64,000 nucleotides of DNA from Kocuria sp. (GCF_030530945.1 NZ_JAUMTZ010000010.1:27938-91937); one strand, 5' to 3'. Positions 9,662 to 20,697 are shown, numbered from the stretch's first letter. Numbers and translations are program-made. The notes: generated by a model not told the origin, from the sequence alone.

Positions 9662-11773
9662 GTGCCGAACCTTGACCAACCGCTGAACTGGACCGAGAAG
9701 GACGCCCGGGCCGTGGACACCGCCCGTGTCCTGGCCGCGGACGCCGTGCAGAAGGTGGGCAACGGCCACCCCGGCACCGCCATGTCCCTGGCGCCCGTGG
9801 CGTACCTGCTGTTCCAGAAGATCATGCGCCACGACCCCTCGGACGACCGCTGGACGGGCCGCGACCGCTTCATCCTCTCCCCCGGCCACACCTCCCTGAC
9901 GCTGTACATGCAGCTCTTCTACGCGGGCTACGGCCTGGAGATGGCGGACCTCGAGTCCCTGCGCACCTGGGGCTCCAAGGTCCCGGGCCACCCCGAGTAC
10001 CGCCACACCACGGGCGTGGAGATCACCACCGGCCCCCTGGGCCAGGGCCTCGCGTCCTCGGTGGGCTTCGCGTACGCCCAGCGCTACACGCGCGGGATGT
10101 TCGACGCCGACGCCCCCCGGGGCGAGTCCCCGTTCGACCACAACGTCTTCGTGATCGCCTCCGACGGGGACCTCCAGGAGGGCATCACCTCCGAGGCGTC
10201 CTCGCTCGCGGGCACCCAGGAGCTCGGCAACCTGGTGGTCATCTACGACGACAACAAGATCTCCATCGAGGACGACACCAACGTGGCGTTCAACGAGGAC
10301 GTCCTGGAGCGCTACCGCGCCTACGGGTGGGACACCGCCCGTGTGGACTGGCGCAACGGCGGGGAGTACAAGGAGGACGTCCAGGCCCTGTACGACGCGA
10401 TCGTGGCGGCCACCAAGGTCACGGACAAGCCCTCGATCATCGCGCTGAGCACCATCATCGGCTGGCCCGCCCCCACCAAGCAGAACACGGGCGCCGCCCA
10501 CGGCTCCGCCCTGGGTGCCGAGGAGATCGCCGAGACCAAGAAGGTCCTGGGCTTCGACCCGGAGAAGTCGTTCCAGATCGAGCCCGAGATCATGGCGCAC
10601 GTGCGCGAGGTGGCCGAGCGCGGCAAGCAGGAGCGAGCCGAGTGGGAGAAGACCTTCCAGGCGTGGCGCGAGGCCAACCCGCAGAAGGCGGAGCTCTACG
10701 ACCGCATCAAGAACCAGGAGCTGCCCGAGAACTACGCCGAGGCGTTCCCCACGTTCCCCGCGGGCAAGGCCGTGGCCACCCGCAAGGCCTCCGGCCAGGT
10801 CATCAACGCGATCGCGGACACCTTCCCCGAGCTGTGGGGCGGTTCGTGCGACCTCGCCGGCTCCAACAACACCACGATCGACTCCGCGGACTCGTTCATC
10901 CCCGCCAGCCGCTCCACCAGCAAGTGGAACGGCTCGCCGTACGGCCGTGTGCTGCACTTCGGGATCCGCGAGCACGCCGCGGCGTCGATCGTCAACGGCA
11001 TCGTGATGAGCAGCCAGACGCGCGCCTTCTCCGGCACGTTCCTGATCTTCTCGGACTACCAGCGCCCCGCCGTGCGCCTCGGTGCGCTCATGAAGGTGCC
11101 CTCCATCTACATCTGGACCCACGACTCCATCGGTCTGGGCGAGGACGGCCCCACCCACCAGCCCGTGGAGCAGCTGTCCTCGCTGCGCGCGCTGCCGGGT
11201 CTCGACGTCGTGCGCCCGGCGGACGCCAACGAGACGTCCGTGGCGTGGCGGACCATCATGGAGAACCACGAGCACCCGGCGGGTCTCGCGCTCACGCGCC
11301 AGGACCTGCCCACGATCGCCCGTGAGGACCTGCACCCGGACGCCGAGGGCGAGAAGTTCGCCTCGGCCGAGGGCGTGGCACGCGGCGGCTACGTGCTGGC
11401 CGACACCGAGGGCACCCCGGACGTGATCCTGATCGGCACCGGCTCCGAGGTCCAGCTGGCGCTGACCGCCCGCGAGCAGCTCGCGTCCCAGGGGGTGGCC
11501 GCCCGCGTGGTGTCCATGCCGTGCCGCGAGTGGTTCGACGCCCAGGACCGCGACTACCGAGAGTCCGTGCTCCCCTCCGCCGTGAAGGCGCGCGTGAGCG
11601 TGGAGGCCGGTGTGCGGATGTCCTGGAACGACCTGCTCGGGGACGCCGGCCGCGCCGTCTCCCTCGAGCACTTCGGCGAGTCCGCGGACTACCAGACCCT
11701 CTACCGCGAGTTCGGCATCACGGCGGAGGCCGTGACCGAGGCCGCCCAGGAGTCCATCGCCGCCGCGCGCTGA
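9662..11773 (+). CDS. tkt: Transketolase
   Basis: 703-residue thiamine-diphosphate enzyme transferring two-carbon units between pentose phosphates and glycolytic sugars. N-terminal ThDP domain: [24 protein letters not shown], and the ThDP/metal site [18 protein letters not shown]. The Pyr domain includes [15 protein letters not shown] and [18 protein letters not shown] sequence, then [15 protein letters not shown]. Full usual length. GTG start preceded by AAAGGGG. First gene of the tkt-tal-pgi-zwf-opcA-pgl operon. Confidence 0.97.
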   Translation: MPNLDQPLNWTEKDARAVDTARVLAADAVQKVGNGHPGTAMSLAPVAYLLFQKIMRHDPSDDRWTGRDRFILSPGHTSLTLYMQLFYAGYGLEMADLESLRTWGSKVPGHPEYRHTTGVEITTGPLGQGLASSVGFAYAQRYTRGMFDADAPRGESPFDHNVFVIASDGDLQEGITSEASSLAGTQELGNLVVIYDDNKISIEDDTNVAFNEDVLERYRAYGWDTARVDWRNGGEYKEDVQALYDAIVAATKVTDKPSIIALSTIIGWPAPTKQNTGAAHGSALGAEEIAETKKVLGFDPEKSFQIEPEIMAHVREVAERGKQERAEWEKTFQAWREANPQKAELYDRIKNQELPENYAEAFPTFPAGKAVATRKASGQVINAIADTFPELWGGSCDLAGSNNTTIDSADSFIPASRSTSKWNGSPYGRVLHFGIREHAAASIVNGIVMSSQTRAFSGTFLIFSDYQRPAVRLGALMKVPSIYIWTHDSIGLGEDGPTHQPVEQLSSLRALPGLDVVRPADANETSVAWRTIMENHEHPAGLALTRQDLPTIAREDLHPDAEGEKFASAEGVARGGYVLADTEGTPDVILIGTGSEVQLALTAREQLASQGVAARVVSMPCREWFDAQDRDYRESVLPSAVKARVSVEAGVRMSWNDLLGDAGRAVSLEHFGESADYQTLYREFGITAEAVTEAAQESIAAAR

Positions 11774-11865
11774 CCCCTCGCACCACACCACGCCCGTCGG
11801 GCGGGACGCCGACCGCCTCTCCGCCCGACGGGCCCGCAGACCTCACAAGACCACGGAGGACACAC

Positions 11866-12972
11866 ATGACCACCCCCACGCAGAAGCTCTCCGACGCCGG
11901 CGTCTCCATCTGGCTGGACGACCTCTCCCGCCAGCGACTGACCAGCGGCAACCTGCAGGAACTGATCGACACCAAGAACGTGGTGGGCGTGACCACCAAC
12001 CCCACGATCTTCGCGGCGGCGCTGGCCGACGGCGAGTCCTACCGCGAGCAGGTGGCCGAGCTCGCCGCGGCAGGGAGCTCGGTGGACGACGCCGTGTTCC
12101 AGATCACCACCGACGACGTCCGTGACGCCTGCGACCTGTTCGCCCCGATCGCGGAGGCCACCCAGGGCGTGGACGGACGGGTGTCCATCGAGGTGGACCC
12201 GCGGCTCGCGCAGGACGCGGACGCCACCTCGTCGATGGCCCAGAAGCTGTCCCAGACCATCAACCGGCCCAACGCCCTGATCAAGATCCCCGCCACGGAG
12301 AAGGGCCTGCCCTCCATCGCGGCCACGATCGCGGAGGGCATCTCGGTCAACGTGACCCTGATCTTCTCCCTGGAGCGCTACCGCGGCGTGATCAACGCCT
12401 ACATGGAGGGCCTGGAGCAGGCGCTGGAGAACGGCAAGGACCTCTCCACCATCCACTCCGTGGCCTCCTTCTTCGTGTCCCGCGTGGACTCCGAGGTGGA
12501 CAAGCGCCTCGACGCCGTGGGAACGGACGAGGCCGCGGCCCTCAAGGGCAAGGCGGGGCTTGCCAACGCCCGGCTCGCGTACCAGGTCTACGAGCAGCAG
12601 CTGGACACCGAGCGCTGGAAGCGGCTCGCCGCCGCCGGCGCCAACCCGCAGCGCCCCCTGTGGGCCTCCACCGGCGTGAAGGACCCGAACCTGCCGGACA
12701 CCCTCTACGTGACCGGGCTGGTGGCGCCCAACACCGTCAACACCATGCCGGAGAAGACCCTCGACGCCACCTTCGACCACGGCGAGGTCACCGGGGACAC
12801 CATCACGGGCACCTACGAGGACTCCGAGAAGGTCCTCGACGCGGTCGCCGAGCAGGGCGTGTCCTACCAGGAGGTCGTGGCGCAGCTCGAGACCGAGGGT
12901 CTGGACAAGTTCGAGGCGTCCTGGGACGAGCTGCTCAGCACCGTGCGCACCGCGCTCCACCAGGCCCGCTGA
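11866..12972 (+). CDS. tal: Transaldolase
   Basis: 368-residue transaldolase of the longer actinobacterial type, transferring dihydroxyacetone units in the non-oxidative pentose phosphate pathway. It shows [12 protein letters not shown] near the N-terminus and the Schiff-base lysine block [16 protein letters not shown]-terminal blocks include [20 protein letters not shown] and [11 protein letters not shown]. The ATG at 11866 has GGAGGA 5 nt upstream; the open frame upstream of it is shadow sequence from tkt. Second gene of the PPP operon. Confidence 0.96.
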   Translation: MTTPTQKLSDAGVSIWLDDLSRQRLTSGNLQELIDTKNVVGVTTNPTIFAAALADGESYREQVAELAAAGSSVDDAVFQITTDDVRDACDLFAPIAEATQGVDGRVSIEVDPRLAQDADATSSMAQKLSQTINRPNALIKIPATEKGLPSIAATIAEGISVNVTLIFSLERYRGVINAYMEGLEQALENGKDLSTIHSVASFFVSRVDSEVDKRLDAVGTDEAAALKGKAGLANARLAYQVYEQQLDTERWKRLAAAGANPQRPLWASTGVKDPNLPDTLYVTGLVAPNTVNTMPEKTLDATFDHGEVTGDTITGTYEDSEKVLDAVAEQGVSYQEVVAQLETEGLDKFEASWDELLSTVRTALHQAR

Positions 12973-13084
12973 GACCACCCCGCACCGCACCACCGCGCCG
13001 GGACCCGTCCGCCCTCCCGCAGCCGGGTCCCGGCGCCGCCCATCTCGCACCACCGTCCACACCGTCAGTTCGAGGAGGCTCCCC

Positions 13085-14689
13085 GTGAGCTCACTGTCAT
13101 TGCAGGCATCCGGTTCCGCCCGAGAGGCGATCGACACGCACGTGCCGCACCTGGTCGCCGAGAGGTTCGCGTCCAGGCTGTTCCAGCAGGACCCCTCCCT
13201 GTGGGGCCCCGCCGCGGAGGAGGAGGCCGCCGTTCGTCTCGGGTGGACAGCGGCCGCGGAGATCTCCCGCCCGCTGGTTCCCGAGATCATGGAGCTGCGC
13301 GACGACTTCGCCCGTGAGGGGGTCACGCGCTTCGTGCTGGCCGGCATGGGCGGGTCCTCCCTGGCCCCCGAGGTCATCACCCGCAGCGCCGGGGTGGAGC
13401 TGTTCGTGCTGGACTCCACGGACCCCGAGATGGTCTCCCAGGCCCTGACGGACCTCGAGCACACTGCACTGGTCGTCTCGTCCAAATCCGGCTCCACCGT
13501 GGAGACCGACTCGGCGCGGCGTGTGTTCCTGGACGCCTTCGAGCGCGCGGGGATCGACGCGCCGTCGCGCATCGTGGTGGTCACCGATCCCGGGTCCCCC
13601 ATGGACAGCGCCTCGCGCGAGGCCGGCTACCGCAAGACCTTCAACGCGGACCCGAACGTGGGCGGACGGTTCTCCGCCCTCACCGCGTTCGGCCTGGTCC
13701 CCTCCGGTCTGGCGGGGGTGGACATCGCGGCGCTGCTCGACGACGCCGAGGAGGCCGCCGAGATGCTGCGCGAGGACGACGAGGACAACATGGGCCTGCA
13801 GCTCGGGGCGGTGCTGGGTGGCACCTCTCCCCTGCGGGACAAGATCGTGCTCGTGGACCGGGGCGCGCCCTTCGCGGGGTTCCCCGACTGGGCCGAGCAG
13901 CTGATCGCCGAGTCCACCGGCAAGTCCGGCACGGGCGTGCTGCCCGTGGTGGTGGACGACGCCGCCCCGGAGCTCAGCTCTGACGCCCCGGACGTGCTGG
14001 TGGTCTCCCTCGTGGCCGAGGACGACACGGACGTCGTCTCCGGCGACGGCGTGCGCGTGGCGGGCTCGCTGAGCGGTCTGATGCTCGCCTTCGAGGTGGC
14101 GATCGCGGTGGCCGGGAAGCTGCTGGGGATCGATCCGTACAACCAGCCGGACGTGGAGTCCGCGAAGGCCGCCACGCGCGAGCTGCTCGCCTCCAAGCCC
14201 GAGCCCTCCCCCGCCGCGGCCACGGACGGGGCCATCGAGATCCGCGGCAGCGAGTCGCTGCTCGGCGGGGCCACAACGGTGCGCGAGGCGCTCACGGCGC
14301 TGCTCTCCCAGCTCCCCGAGGACGGCTACGTGAGCGTCCAGGCGTACTTCGACCGCCTGGGGTGGACCGAGCTGGAGTCCGTGCGGGACACTCTCGCGCG
14401 GCGCACAGGCCGCCCCGTGACCTTCGGCTGGGGCCCGCGCTTCCTGCACTCCACCGGCCAGTACCACAAGGGCGGTCCCGCGCAGGGCGTGTACCTGCAG
14501 ATCACCGCGGCCACCGACACCGACGTGGACATCCCCGGCATCCCCTTCACGTTCGGCGAGCTCATCGGGGCCCAGGCGGACGGCGACGCCGCGGTGCTGG
14601 GCGAGCACGACCGTCCCGTGCTGCGCCTGCGCCTCACGGACCGCGCGGCCGGGGTGGCCCAGCTGCTCGAGGTCGCGGACGCGCTGTGA
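13085..14689 (+). CDS. pgi: Glucose-6-phosphate isomerase
   Basis: 534-residue SIS-domain isomerase interconverting glucose-6-P and fructose-6-P. Visible blocks: LAGMGGSSLAPEVI, SKSGSTVETDS (sugar-phosphate loop), FNADPNVGGRFSALTAFGLVP, and a C-terminal FGWGPRFLHSTGQYHKGGP. This is the form seen inside actinobacterial PPP operons; it is divergent from the E. coli Pgi in the middle. GTG start with GAGGAGG upstream. Its place between tal and zwf lets fructose-6-P from the non-oxidative branch be recycled to glucose-6-P for Zwf. Confidence 0.92.
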   Translation: MSSLSLQASGSAREAIDTHVPHLVAERFASRLFQQDPSLWGPAAEEEAAVRLGWTAAAEISRPLVPEIMELRDDFAREGVTRFVLAGMGGSSLAPEVITRSAGVELFVLDSTDPEMVSQALTDLEHTALVVSSKSGSTVETDSARRVFLDAFERAGIDAPSRIVVVTDPGSPMDSASREAGYRKTFNADPNVGGRFSALTAFGLVPSGLAGVDIAALLDDAEEAAEMLREDDEDNMGLQLGAVLGGTSPLRDKIVLVDRGAPFAGFPDWAEQLIAESTGKSGTGVLPVVVDDAAPELSSDAPDVLVVSLVAEDDTDVVSGDGVRVAGSLSGLMLAFEVAIAVAGKLLGIDPYNQPDVESAKAATRELLASKPEPSPAAATDGAIEIRGSESLLGGATTVREALTALLSQLPEDGYVSVQAYFDRLGWTELESVRDTLARRTGRPVTFGWGPRFLHSTGQYHKGGPAQGVYLQITAATDTDVDIPGIPFTFGELIGAQADGDAAVLGEHDRPVLRLRLTDRAAGVAQLLEVADAL

Positions 14690-14725
14690 GCACCCATCAT
14701 CGACCAGCAACCGGACAGGAACCCC

Positions 14726-16264
14726 GTGCCTGACACGACACCACAGAATCCCCTGCGGGACCCGCGTGACCGGCGGCTCACGCGCGTGGCCGCGCCGTCG
14801 GCCCTCGTGCTCTTCGGCGTGACCGGCGACCTCGCCAAGAAGAAGCTGCTGCCGGCCATGTACGACCTCGCGAACCGCAGCCTGCTGCCCCCCGCGTTCT
14901 CTCTGGTGGGCTTCGGGCGCCGGGACTGGGACGACGCCCAGTTCGCGGAGTACGTCAAGGAGAACGTCACCCAGCACGCCCGCACGCCCTACAACGAGGA
15001 CCTGTGGAACCAGTTCGCCTCGGGGCTGCGGTTCGTGCGCGGCGAGTTCGACGACGACGACGCCTACGACCGGCTCGCGCAGACCCTCGAGGAGCTGGAC
15101 CGGGACCGGGGCACGCGGGGCAACCACGCCTTCTACCTCTCGATCCCGCCCAAGGCGTTCGAGGTGGTGTGCCAGCGGCTGGCCGACCACGACCTGGCGG
15201 ACAGCGAGAACTGCACCGGGTGGCGTCGCGTGGTCATCGAGAAGCCCTTCGGCCACGACCTGGAGTCCGCACGGGAGCTCAACTCGATCGTGGAGCGCGT
15301 GTTCCGCCCGGACAGCGTGTTCCGCATCGACCACTACCTGGGCAAGGAGACGGTGCAGAACATCCTGGCGCTGCGCTTCGCGAACCAGATGTTCGAGCCG
15401 CTGTGGGACACCCGCTACGTGGACCACGTGCAGATCACCATGGCCGAGGAGATCGGCATCGGCTCCCGCGCCGGGTACTACGACGGCGTGGGCGCGGCTC
15501 GGGACGTGATCCAGAACCATCTGCTGCAGCTGCTGGCACTGACCGCCATGGAGGAGCCGGCCTCCTTCTCCGCGCACCACCTGCGGCGCGAGAAGGCGAA
15601 GGTGCTGGAGTCCGTGGTGCTGCCGGAGAACCTCGGGGAGCACTCCGCCCTGGGCCAGTACACCTCCGGGCTGCAGGGCGGGGAGTTCGTGAAGGGTTTC
15701 CACGAGGAGAGCGACATCCCCGCGGACTCCCGAACCGAGACGTTCGCCGCGCTGCGGGTGAACATCAACAACCGCCGCTGGGCCGGGGTGCCGTTCTACC
15801 TGCGCGCGGGCAAGCGGCTGGGGCGGCGGGTCACGGAGATCGCCGTGGCGTTCAAGAAGTCGCCGAACCTGCTCTTCCGCGACACCGACAACGACGAGTT
15901 CGGCCAGAACGCGATCGTGATCCGCATCCAGCCGGACGAGGGCGTGACCATCCGCTTCGGGTCCAAGGTCCCGGGCACGCAGTCCGAGATCCGTGACGTC
16001 ACCATGGACTTCGGCTACGGCCACGCGTTCACGGAGAGCAGCCCGGAGGCGTACGAGCGGCTGATCTTCGACGTCCTGCTGGGTGAGCCGCCGCTGTTCC
16101 CGGACCACTCCGAGGTGGAGCTGTCCTGGAAGATCCTGGACCCCTTCGAGAACTACTGGGCTGAGCACCGGGTGATGCCCGAACCCTACGAGCCCGGGTC
16201 CTGGGGACCCGCGGCGGCGCACGAGCTGATGGCTCGTGACGGACGTGTCTGGAGGCGACCGTGA
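14726..16264 (+). CDS. zwf: Glucose-6-phosphate 1-dehydrogenase
   Basis: 512-residue enzyme making 6-phosphogluconolactone and NADPH. It has the N-terminal nucleotide-binding GVTGDLAKKKLLPA (~31-44), EKPFG (172-176) and the active-site block RIDHYLGKE (200-208; His203, Lys207). GTG start at 14726, 36 nt after pgi. The stop overlaps the opcA start (GTGA), matching the functional coupling of Zwf with OpcA. Confidence 0.97.
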   Translation: MPDTTPQNPLRDPRDRRLTRVAAPSALVLFGVTGDLAKKKLLPAMYDLANRSLLPPAFSLVGFGRRDWDDAQFAEYVKENVTQHARTPYNEDLWNQFASGLRFVRGEFDDDDAYDRLAQTLEELDRDRGTRGNHAFYLSIPPKAFEVVCQRLADHDLADSENCTGWRRVVIEKPFGHDLESARELNSIVERVFRPDSVFRIDHYLGKETVQNILALRFANQMFEPLWDTRYVDHVQITMAEEIGIGSRAGYYDGVGAARDVIQNHLLQLLALTAMEEPASFSAHHLRREKAKVLESVVLPENLGEHSALGQYTSGLQGGEFVKGFHEESDIPADSRTETFAALRVNINNRRWAGVPFYLRAGKRLGRRVTEIAVAFKKSPNLLFRDTDNDEFGQNAIVIRIQPDEGVTIRFGSKVPGTQSEIRDVTMDFGYGHAFTESSPEAYERLIFDVLLGEPPLFPDHSEVELSWKILDPFENYWAEHRVMPEPYEPGSWGPAAAHELMARDGRVWRRP

Positions 16265-17274
16265 TAGTCGACATGGAGAACACCACCGCGGCGAAGATCG
16301 AGAAGAAGCTCAACCAGCTGCGGGACGAGAACGGCGTGGTGACACTGGGCCGTGTGCTGACCCTGGTGATCCTCGCCCAGGCCGGGCACTCGGAGATGGC
16401 CGTGGAGGCCGCGAACTACGCGAGCCACGAGCACCCGTGCCGGATCATCGTGCACGTGGCGCACTCCCGCTCGGACGAGACCCGTCTGGACGCGCAGCTG
16501 CGCATGGGCGGGGACGCCGGCGCGTCCGAGGTCATCCTCATGCACGGCTACGGCGATCTCGCGGAGCCCACCGAGACCCTCGTCTCGGCGCTGCTGCTGC
16601 CGGACGCGCCCATCGTGGCGTGGTGGCCGCACGACTTCCCGGACAACCCCAGCCGCACGTCGATCGGCAGGATCGCCCACCGGCGCATCACGGACTCGTC
16701 CCGCGCGGACGACCCCTTCGCGGCCCTGGCCCAGCTGTCCCGGCAGTACACCCCCGGGGACACTGACCTCGCGTGGACGCGCATCACCAACTGGCGCATC
16801 CAGCTGGCCGCGGTGCTGGACCAGGTGGGTCCCGTGACGGTCAGCGAGATCGTCCTGGAGGGCTCCGGTCTGGCGCCGTCCATGGTTCTGCTCGGGGTGT
16901 GGCTGTCCAGCAAGCTCCACGCCCCCGCCACCATCGTGGCGGACTCCTCGCGCCGGGCGCTGGACCGGGTGGCGCTGCTCACGGACGACGGCGCGGTGGA
17001 GCTGGACCGGCCCGGGCGCAGCGTGGCGGTGCTCACCCAGCCCGGTCAGCCGGAGCAGCAGATCGCCATGCCGGTGCGCGACCTCAAGGCGTGCCTCGCG
17101 GAGGAGCTGCGCCGCCTGGACGCGGACGAGGTCTACGGGGAGGTCATCGGCACGGGTCTCGCGCAGGCGCAGATCACCACACGCACCGCGGACGACCCGG
17201 ACTCGGAGACCCCCCTCCCCCGGTCGGTGGCCGCCGACGTCGCCGGTGAAGACTCTGCGCGGGAGGATGCGTGA
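16261..17274 (+). CDS. opcA: OpcA, glucose-6-phosphate dehydrogenase assembly protein
   Basis: 337-residue OpcA-family protein, needed in cyanobacteria and actinobacteria for assembly or redox activation of Zwf. Recognised by VVTLGRVLTLVILAQAGHSE, SHEHPCRIIVHV and LPDAPIVAWWPHDFP, and by position directly after zwf. GTG at 16261 overlaps the zwf stop; an in-frame ATG at 16273 (MENTTAAKIEKKL) is an alternative start four codons on. It overlaps pgl by GTGA. Confidence 0.92.
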   Translation: MIVDMENTTAAKIEKKLNQLRDENGVVTLGRVLTLVILAQAGHSEMAVEAANYASHEHPCRIIVHVAHSRSDETRLDAQLRMGGDAGASEVILMHGYGDLAEPTETLVSALLLPDAPIVAWWPHDFPDNPSRTSIGRIAHRRITDSSRADDPFAALAQLSRQYTPGDTDLAWTRITNWRIQLAAVLDQVGPVTVSEIVLEGSGLAPSMVLLGVWLSSKLHAPATIVADSSRRALDRVALLTDDGAVELDRPGRSVAVLTQPGQPEQQIAMPVRDLKACLAEELRRLDADEVYGEVIGTGLAQAQITTRTADDPDSETPLPRSVAADVAGEDSAREDA

Positions 17275-18053
17275 GTGCGCGGCCCGAGCCCCGACTGGTG
17301 CCCCACGACGGCGCGGACCGGCTGGCCCGCGAGACCGCCCGCAGGGTCCTGGAGGTCCTGGAGGCCGCGCAGGACGAGCGCGGTGAGGCCACCATCCTGC
17401 TGACGGGAGGGAGCATGGGCACCCGCGTGATCCAGGAGCTCTCCCGGCAGGCGGATGCCCAGGCCGTGGACTGGTCCCGCGTGAACGTGTGGTGGTCCGA
17501 CGAGCGCTACCTTCCCGGCGCGGACCCGGAGCGCAACGGCGTGCAGGCCGCGGACGCGTGGGACGCCTCCCTGGAGATGGACTGGGACCGAGTGCACCCG
17601 GTTGCCGGCTCCGACGAGATCCCCACCGCAGAGGAGGCCGCGGCGGACTACCGCCGGGAGCTGGCCACCGCGGCGGAGCTGGAGGGTTCTGACACCGGAC
17701 TGCCGGTGTTCGACGTGGCGCTGCTGAGTCTGGGGCCGGACACGCACGTGGCCTCGCTGTTCCCCGGGCGGGAGGACGTGCTGCGCGCGGACGAGACGGT
17801 GTTCCACGTGACGGACTCGCCCAAGCCGCCCCCCACGCGGATCACCCTGTCACTCCCGGCGATCAACTCCGCGCAGCGCGTGTGGCTGCTGGTGTCCGGT
17901 GAGGGGAAGGCGGACGCCCTCGCGGCCATCCGCAGCCCCGATGTGGGGGCCGTCGACGCCCCCGGCAGCGCGGTGCGCGGCCTCCAGGAGACGCTGTGGC
18001 TCGTCACCGAGGACGCCCTGCCCGGCGTTCCGGAGGATCCCGAGGCCTCCTAG
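17271..18053 (+). CDS. pgl: 6-phosphogluconolactonase
   Basis: 260-residue DevB-type lactonase hydrolysing 6-phosphogluconolactone. Motifs: ILLTGGSMG, VNVWWSDERYLPG, and SPKPPPTRITLSLPAI near the end. The catalytic-histidine loop, usually GxGPDGHTASLFPG, reads LSLGPDTHVASLFPG, so the Gly before His is Thr while Asp and His remain. GTG start overlaps the opcA stop. Last gene of the PPP operon, followed by a strong hairpin. Confidence 0.92.
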   Translation: MSARPEPRLVPHDGADRLARETARRVLEVLEAAQDERGEATILLTGGSMGTRVIQELSRQADAQAVDWSRVNVWWSDERYLPGADPERNGVQAADAWDASLEMDWDRVHPVAGSDEIPTAEEAAADYRRELATAAELEGSDTGLPVFDVALLSLGPDTHVASLFPGREDVLRADETVFHVTDSPKPPPTRITLSLPAINSAQRVWLLVSGEGKADALAAIRSPDVGAVDAPGSAVRGLQETLWLVTEDALPGVPEDPEAS

Positions 18054-18090
18054 CCCACGCGCTTCCTGGCCCAGGCACGGCGCCCCGACG

Positions 18091-18132
18091 CACGAGAAAG
18101 GCCCGGACCTCACGGTCCGGGCCTTTCTCGTG
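18091..18132. terminator. Bidirectional terminator between pgl and secG
   Basis: Perfect 19-bp stem: CACGAGAAAGGCCCGGACC (18091-18109), 4-nt loop, complementary arm 18114-18132. It lies between convergent genes, 37 nt after pgl and 15 nt after secG. There is no long T-run, but stem symmetry serves both strands. Confidence 0.85.
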
Positions 18133-18147
18133 CCTCACGTGGATGGA

Positions 18148-18402
18148 TCAGGCCACCGCAGGGCTGAAGCGCATGAGCAGTCCGTAGCTGAGGATGGCCA
18201 GCGCCCACACGATCGCCAGCACGGTGGTGATGCGCACCACGTTCTTCTGCGCCGCCCCGGAGGTGTTCAGCGACTGGGTCATGCCCCCGCCGAACATGTC
18301 CGAGAGACCGCCGCCCTTGCCCTTGTTGAGCAGCACGAACATGACGCACAGGATGCTGGTGACCACGATGATCACCTGCAGGACGATCTGGAGGATCTCC
18401 AC
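18148..18402 (-). CDS. secG: SecG, preprotein translocase subunit
   Basis: 84-residue membrane subunit of SecYEG. It shows two hydrophobic helices (about residues 4-24 and 55-77) around the conserved cytosolic loop LLNKGKGGGLSDMFGGG. GTG start at 18402. Last gene of the gap-pgk-tpiA-secG set, as in many actinobacteria. It appears to have its own -10 in the 174-nt gap behind tpiA. Confidence 0.93.
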   Translation of the reverse strand: MEILQIVLQVIIVVTSILCVMFVLLNKGKGGGLSDMFGGGMTQSLNTSGAAQKNVVRITTVLAIVWALAILSYGLLMRFSPAVA

Positions 18403-18477
18403 GAACTGCCTCGTTTCAGGGGTTCTCGTCAGGGGTGTGGGCGGGGTCGGTGGGGCCCGCCTCAGGACTCGCGGGCC

Positions 18478-18483
18478 AGTGTA
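18478..18483 (-). promoter_or_regulatory. -10 box TACACT for secG
   Basis: Minus-strand TACACT ~75 nt before the secG start. A weak 7-bp hairpin (18555-18561/18569-18575) just after the tpiA stop may partly terminate upstream transcription. Confidence 0.45.
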
Positions 18484-18576
18484 CCGCCGTGACCCGCGGG
18501 CACCCGAACCGGCTCACTGACCCGCTGGGCCAGAGATCCACGGGGTGCCCGCCTCACCGTGGTCGGTGCACGGTGG

Positions 18577-19392
18577 TCAGTCGGTGACCAGGTGCTGCTC
18601 GAAGCGGACGATCTTGGCGAACTCCTCCGCATCCAGGCTCGCACCGCCCACCAGGGCGCCGTCCACGTCCGCGCCACCGAGGATGGAGGCCACGTTGGAG
18701 GACTTCACGGAACCGCCGTACAGGATGCGGGTCCCCCGGGCGAAGTCGGCGCCGTAGAGGGACTCGAGCTCCTGGCGGATCGCGTGGGCCATCTCCTGCG
18801 CGTCCTCCGGGCCGGCCACCTCTCCGGTGCCGATGGCCCACACGGGCTCGTAGGCCACCACGAGGCCGTCCAGCTCACCAGCGGTCAGCTCCGCGAGGCT
18901 GCCGCGCAGCTGCTCGAGGGTGTAGTCCACGTGGTTGCCGGCCTGGCGCACCTCGAGACCCTCCCCCACGCACAGCATGGGGGTGAGGTCGTGGCGGATG
19001 GCCGCACGGACCTTGTCCCGGCAGATCTCGTCCGACTCGCCGTGGATGCTGCGGCGCTCCGAGTGCCCCACGAGGGCGTAGGTGCAGCCGAGTTTGGCGA
19101 GGAACTGGCCCGAGATGTCCCCGGTGTACGCGCCGGAGTCCTGGTCGGAGAGGTCCTGCGCCCCGTAGCGGACCTGCAGCCCGTCACCCTCCACGAGCGT
19201 CTGCACCGAGCGCAGGTCCGTGAACGGCGGGAACACGGCCACCTCCACGCGGGAGAAGTCGTGCTTGGTGTCCTTCAGCGTCCAGTCGAGCTTCTGGAGC
19301 AGGGCCAGACCCTGCGTGTGGTCCATGTTCATCTTCCAGTTGCCCGCGATCAGGGGCGTGCGGTCGAAAGCACCGTTGGTCTGCGTGGTCAT
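18577..19392 (-). CDS. tpiA: Triose-phosphate isomerase
   Basis: 271-residue TIM barrel. Catalytic residues are in place: Asn18 and Lys20 (GNWKMN), His110 (ALVGHSERR) and Glu182 ([11 protein letters not shown]). The phosphate loop [11 protein letters not shown] is near the C-terminus. ATG at 19392, 42 nt after the pgk stop, so co-transcribed with gap and pgk. Confidence 0.97.
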   Translation of the reverse strand: MTTQTNGAFDRTPLIAGNWKMNMDHTQGLALLQKLDWTLKDTKHDFSRVEVAVFPPFTDLRSVQTLVEGDGLQVRYGAQDLSDQDSGAYTGDISGQFLAKLGCTYALVGHSERRSIHGESDEICRDKVRAAIRHDLTPMLCVGEGLEVRQAGNHVDYTLEQLRGSLAELTAGELDGLVVAYEPVWAIGTGEVAGPEDAQEMAHAIRQELESLYGADFARGTRILYGGSVKSSNVASILGGADVDGALVGGASLDAEEFAKIVRFEQHLVTD

Positions 19393-19434
19393 GCTGGTTC
19401 TCCTTCGTGTCGGGCCATGGGACGGAACGGGGGC

Positions 19435-20658
19435 TCAGGCGCCCAGGGCCACCACGCCGGGCAGCTCCTTGCCCTCGATGAACTCGAGGGAGGCGCCGCC
19501 GCCGGTGGAGATGTGGCCGAACTGGTCGTCGCGGTACCCCAGGTTGCGCACCGCCGAGGCGGAGTCGCCGCCGCCGATCACGGACATGGCGTCCGAGTCC
19601 ACGAGCGCCTGCGCCACGGCCTTGGTGCCGTTGGCGAAGGCAGCCATCTCGAACACGCCCACGGGGCCGTTCCAGAACACGGTCCGGGCGGAGGCGATCT
19701 TCTGCGCGAACAGCTCGGCGGACTCGGGCCCGATGTCCAGGCCCAGCCCGGATTCGCCGATCTTCCCGCCCTCGATGTCCGCCACGGGGCGCACCTCGTG
19801 CTCGGCGTCCTCGGCGAACCGGGCCGCGTAGACGACGTCCACCGGCAGCACGATCTCGGTGCCCGCGCTCTCGGCGCGGTCGAGGTAGCCCTTGACCGTC
19901 TCGATCTGGTCCTGCTCCAGCAGGGACGAGCCCACGGCGTGGCCCTGGACGGCGAGGAAGGTGAAGACCATGCCGCCGCCGATCAGCAGCGAGTCCGCCT
20001 TCCCGATCAGGTTCTCGATCACGGCGAGCTTGTCGGAGACCTTGGAACCGCCCATGACCACCACGAAGGGGCGCTCGGGGTCCGAGATCACCTTGGTGAG
20101 CACGTCCACCTCGGTCTTCACCAGGTCACCCAGGTAGCCGGGCAGCACGTGGGCGATGTCGTAGACGGAGGCGTGCTTGCGGTGCACCGCACCGAAGGCG
20201 TCGTCCACGTAGGCACCGTTCTCTCCGGTCAGCGCGGCGAGCTCCTCGGCGAACGCCATGCGCTCGGCGTCGTCCTTGGAGGTCTCACGCGGGTCGTAGC
20301 GCACGTTCTCCAGCACGAGGATCTGGCCGTCCTGCAGCGCCTCGGCCTTGGCCTTGGCGTCCTCGCCCACCACGTCGGTGGCGACGACGACCGGAGCCTT
20401 GGAGAGCTCGGCGAGCCGGTCCGCGGCGGGCTTGATGGAGTACTTGGGGTCCACCGTGCCCTTGGGGCGTCCGAGGTGGGCCATCACGATGACCCGCGCT
20501 CCGGCGTCGACGAGCTTCTCCAGGACCGGCAGGGACGCGCGCACGCGCCCGTCGTCGGTCACCGTGGAGCCGTCCAGCGGCACGTTGAGGTCCGAGCGCA
20601 CGAGCACGCGGCGACCCGCGACCCCCTCGGCAATGAGATCGTCCAGCGACTTGGCCAT
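19435..20658 (-). CDS. pgk: Phosphoglycerate kinase
   Basis: 407-residue two-domain kinase making ATP from 1,3-bisphosphoglycerate. N-terminal [13 protein letters not shown] and [29 protein letters not shown]-terminal nucleotide site [12 protein letters not shown] and [11 protein letters not shown] chose ATG 20658 (MAKSLDDL): GAAGGG lies 9 nt upstream, while the alternative ATG at 20667 would abut the Shine-Dalgarno directly. Upstream sequence contains a strong intercistronic hairpin. Confidence 0.96.
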   Translation of the reverse strand: MAKSLDDLIAEGVAGRRVLVRSDLNVPLDGSTVTDDGRVRASLPVLEKLVDAGARVIVMAHLGRPKGTVDPKYSIKPAADRLAELSKAPVVVATDVVGEDAKAKAEALQDGQILVLENVRYDPRETSKDDAERMAFAEELAALTGENGAYVDDAFGAVHRKHASVYDIAHVLPGYLGDLVKTEVDVLTKVISDPERPFVVVMGGSKVSDKLAVIENLIGKADSLLIGGGMVFTFLAVQGHAVGSSLLEQDQIETVKGYLDRAESAGTEIVLPVDVVYAARFAEDAEHEVRPVADIEGGKIGESGLGLDIGPESAELFAQKIASARTVFWNGPVGVFEMAAFANGTKAVAQALVDSDAMSVIGGGDSASAVRNLGYRDDQFGHISTGGGASLEFIEGKELPGVVALGA

Positions 20659-20697
20659 TTCCGTCATCCCTTCCCAGATGTGAACACGCAGTGACGA

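Noticed and set aside
9551..11791. Long open frame opposite tkt
   Set aside because: Antisense shadow; tkt has full family motifs.
13097..16222. A >1000-codon open frame opposite pgi and zwf
   Set aside because: Low-complexity Gly/Arg/Val/His-rich translation, no domains; a GC-rich antisense shadow of two clear genes.
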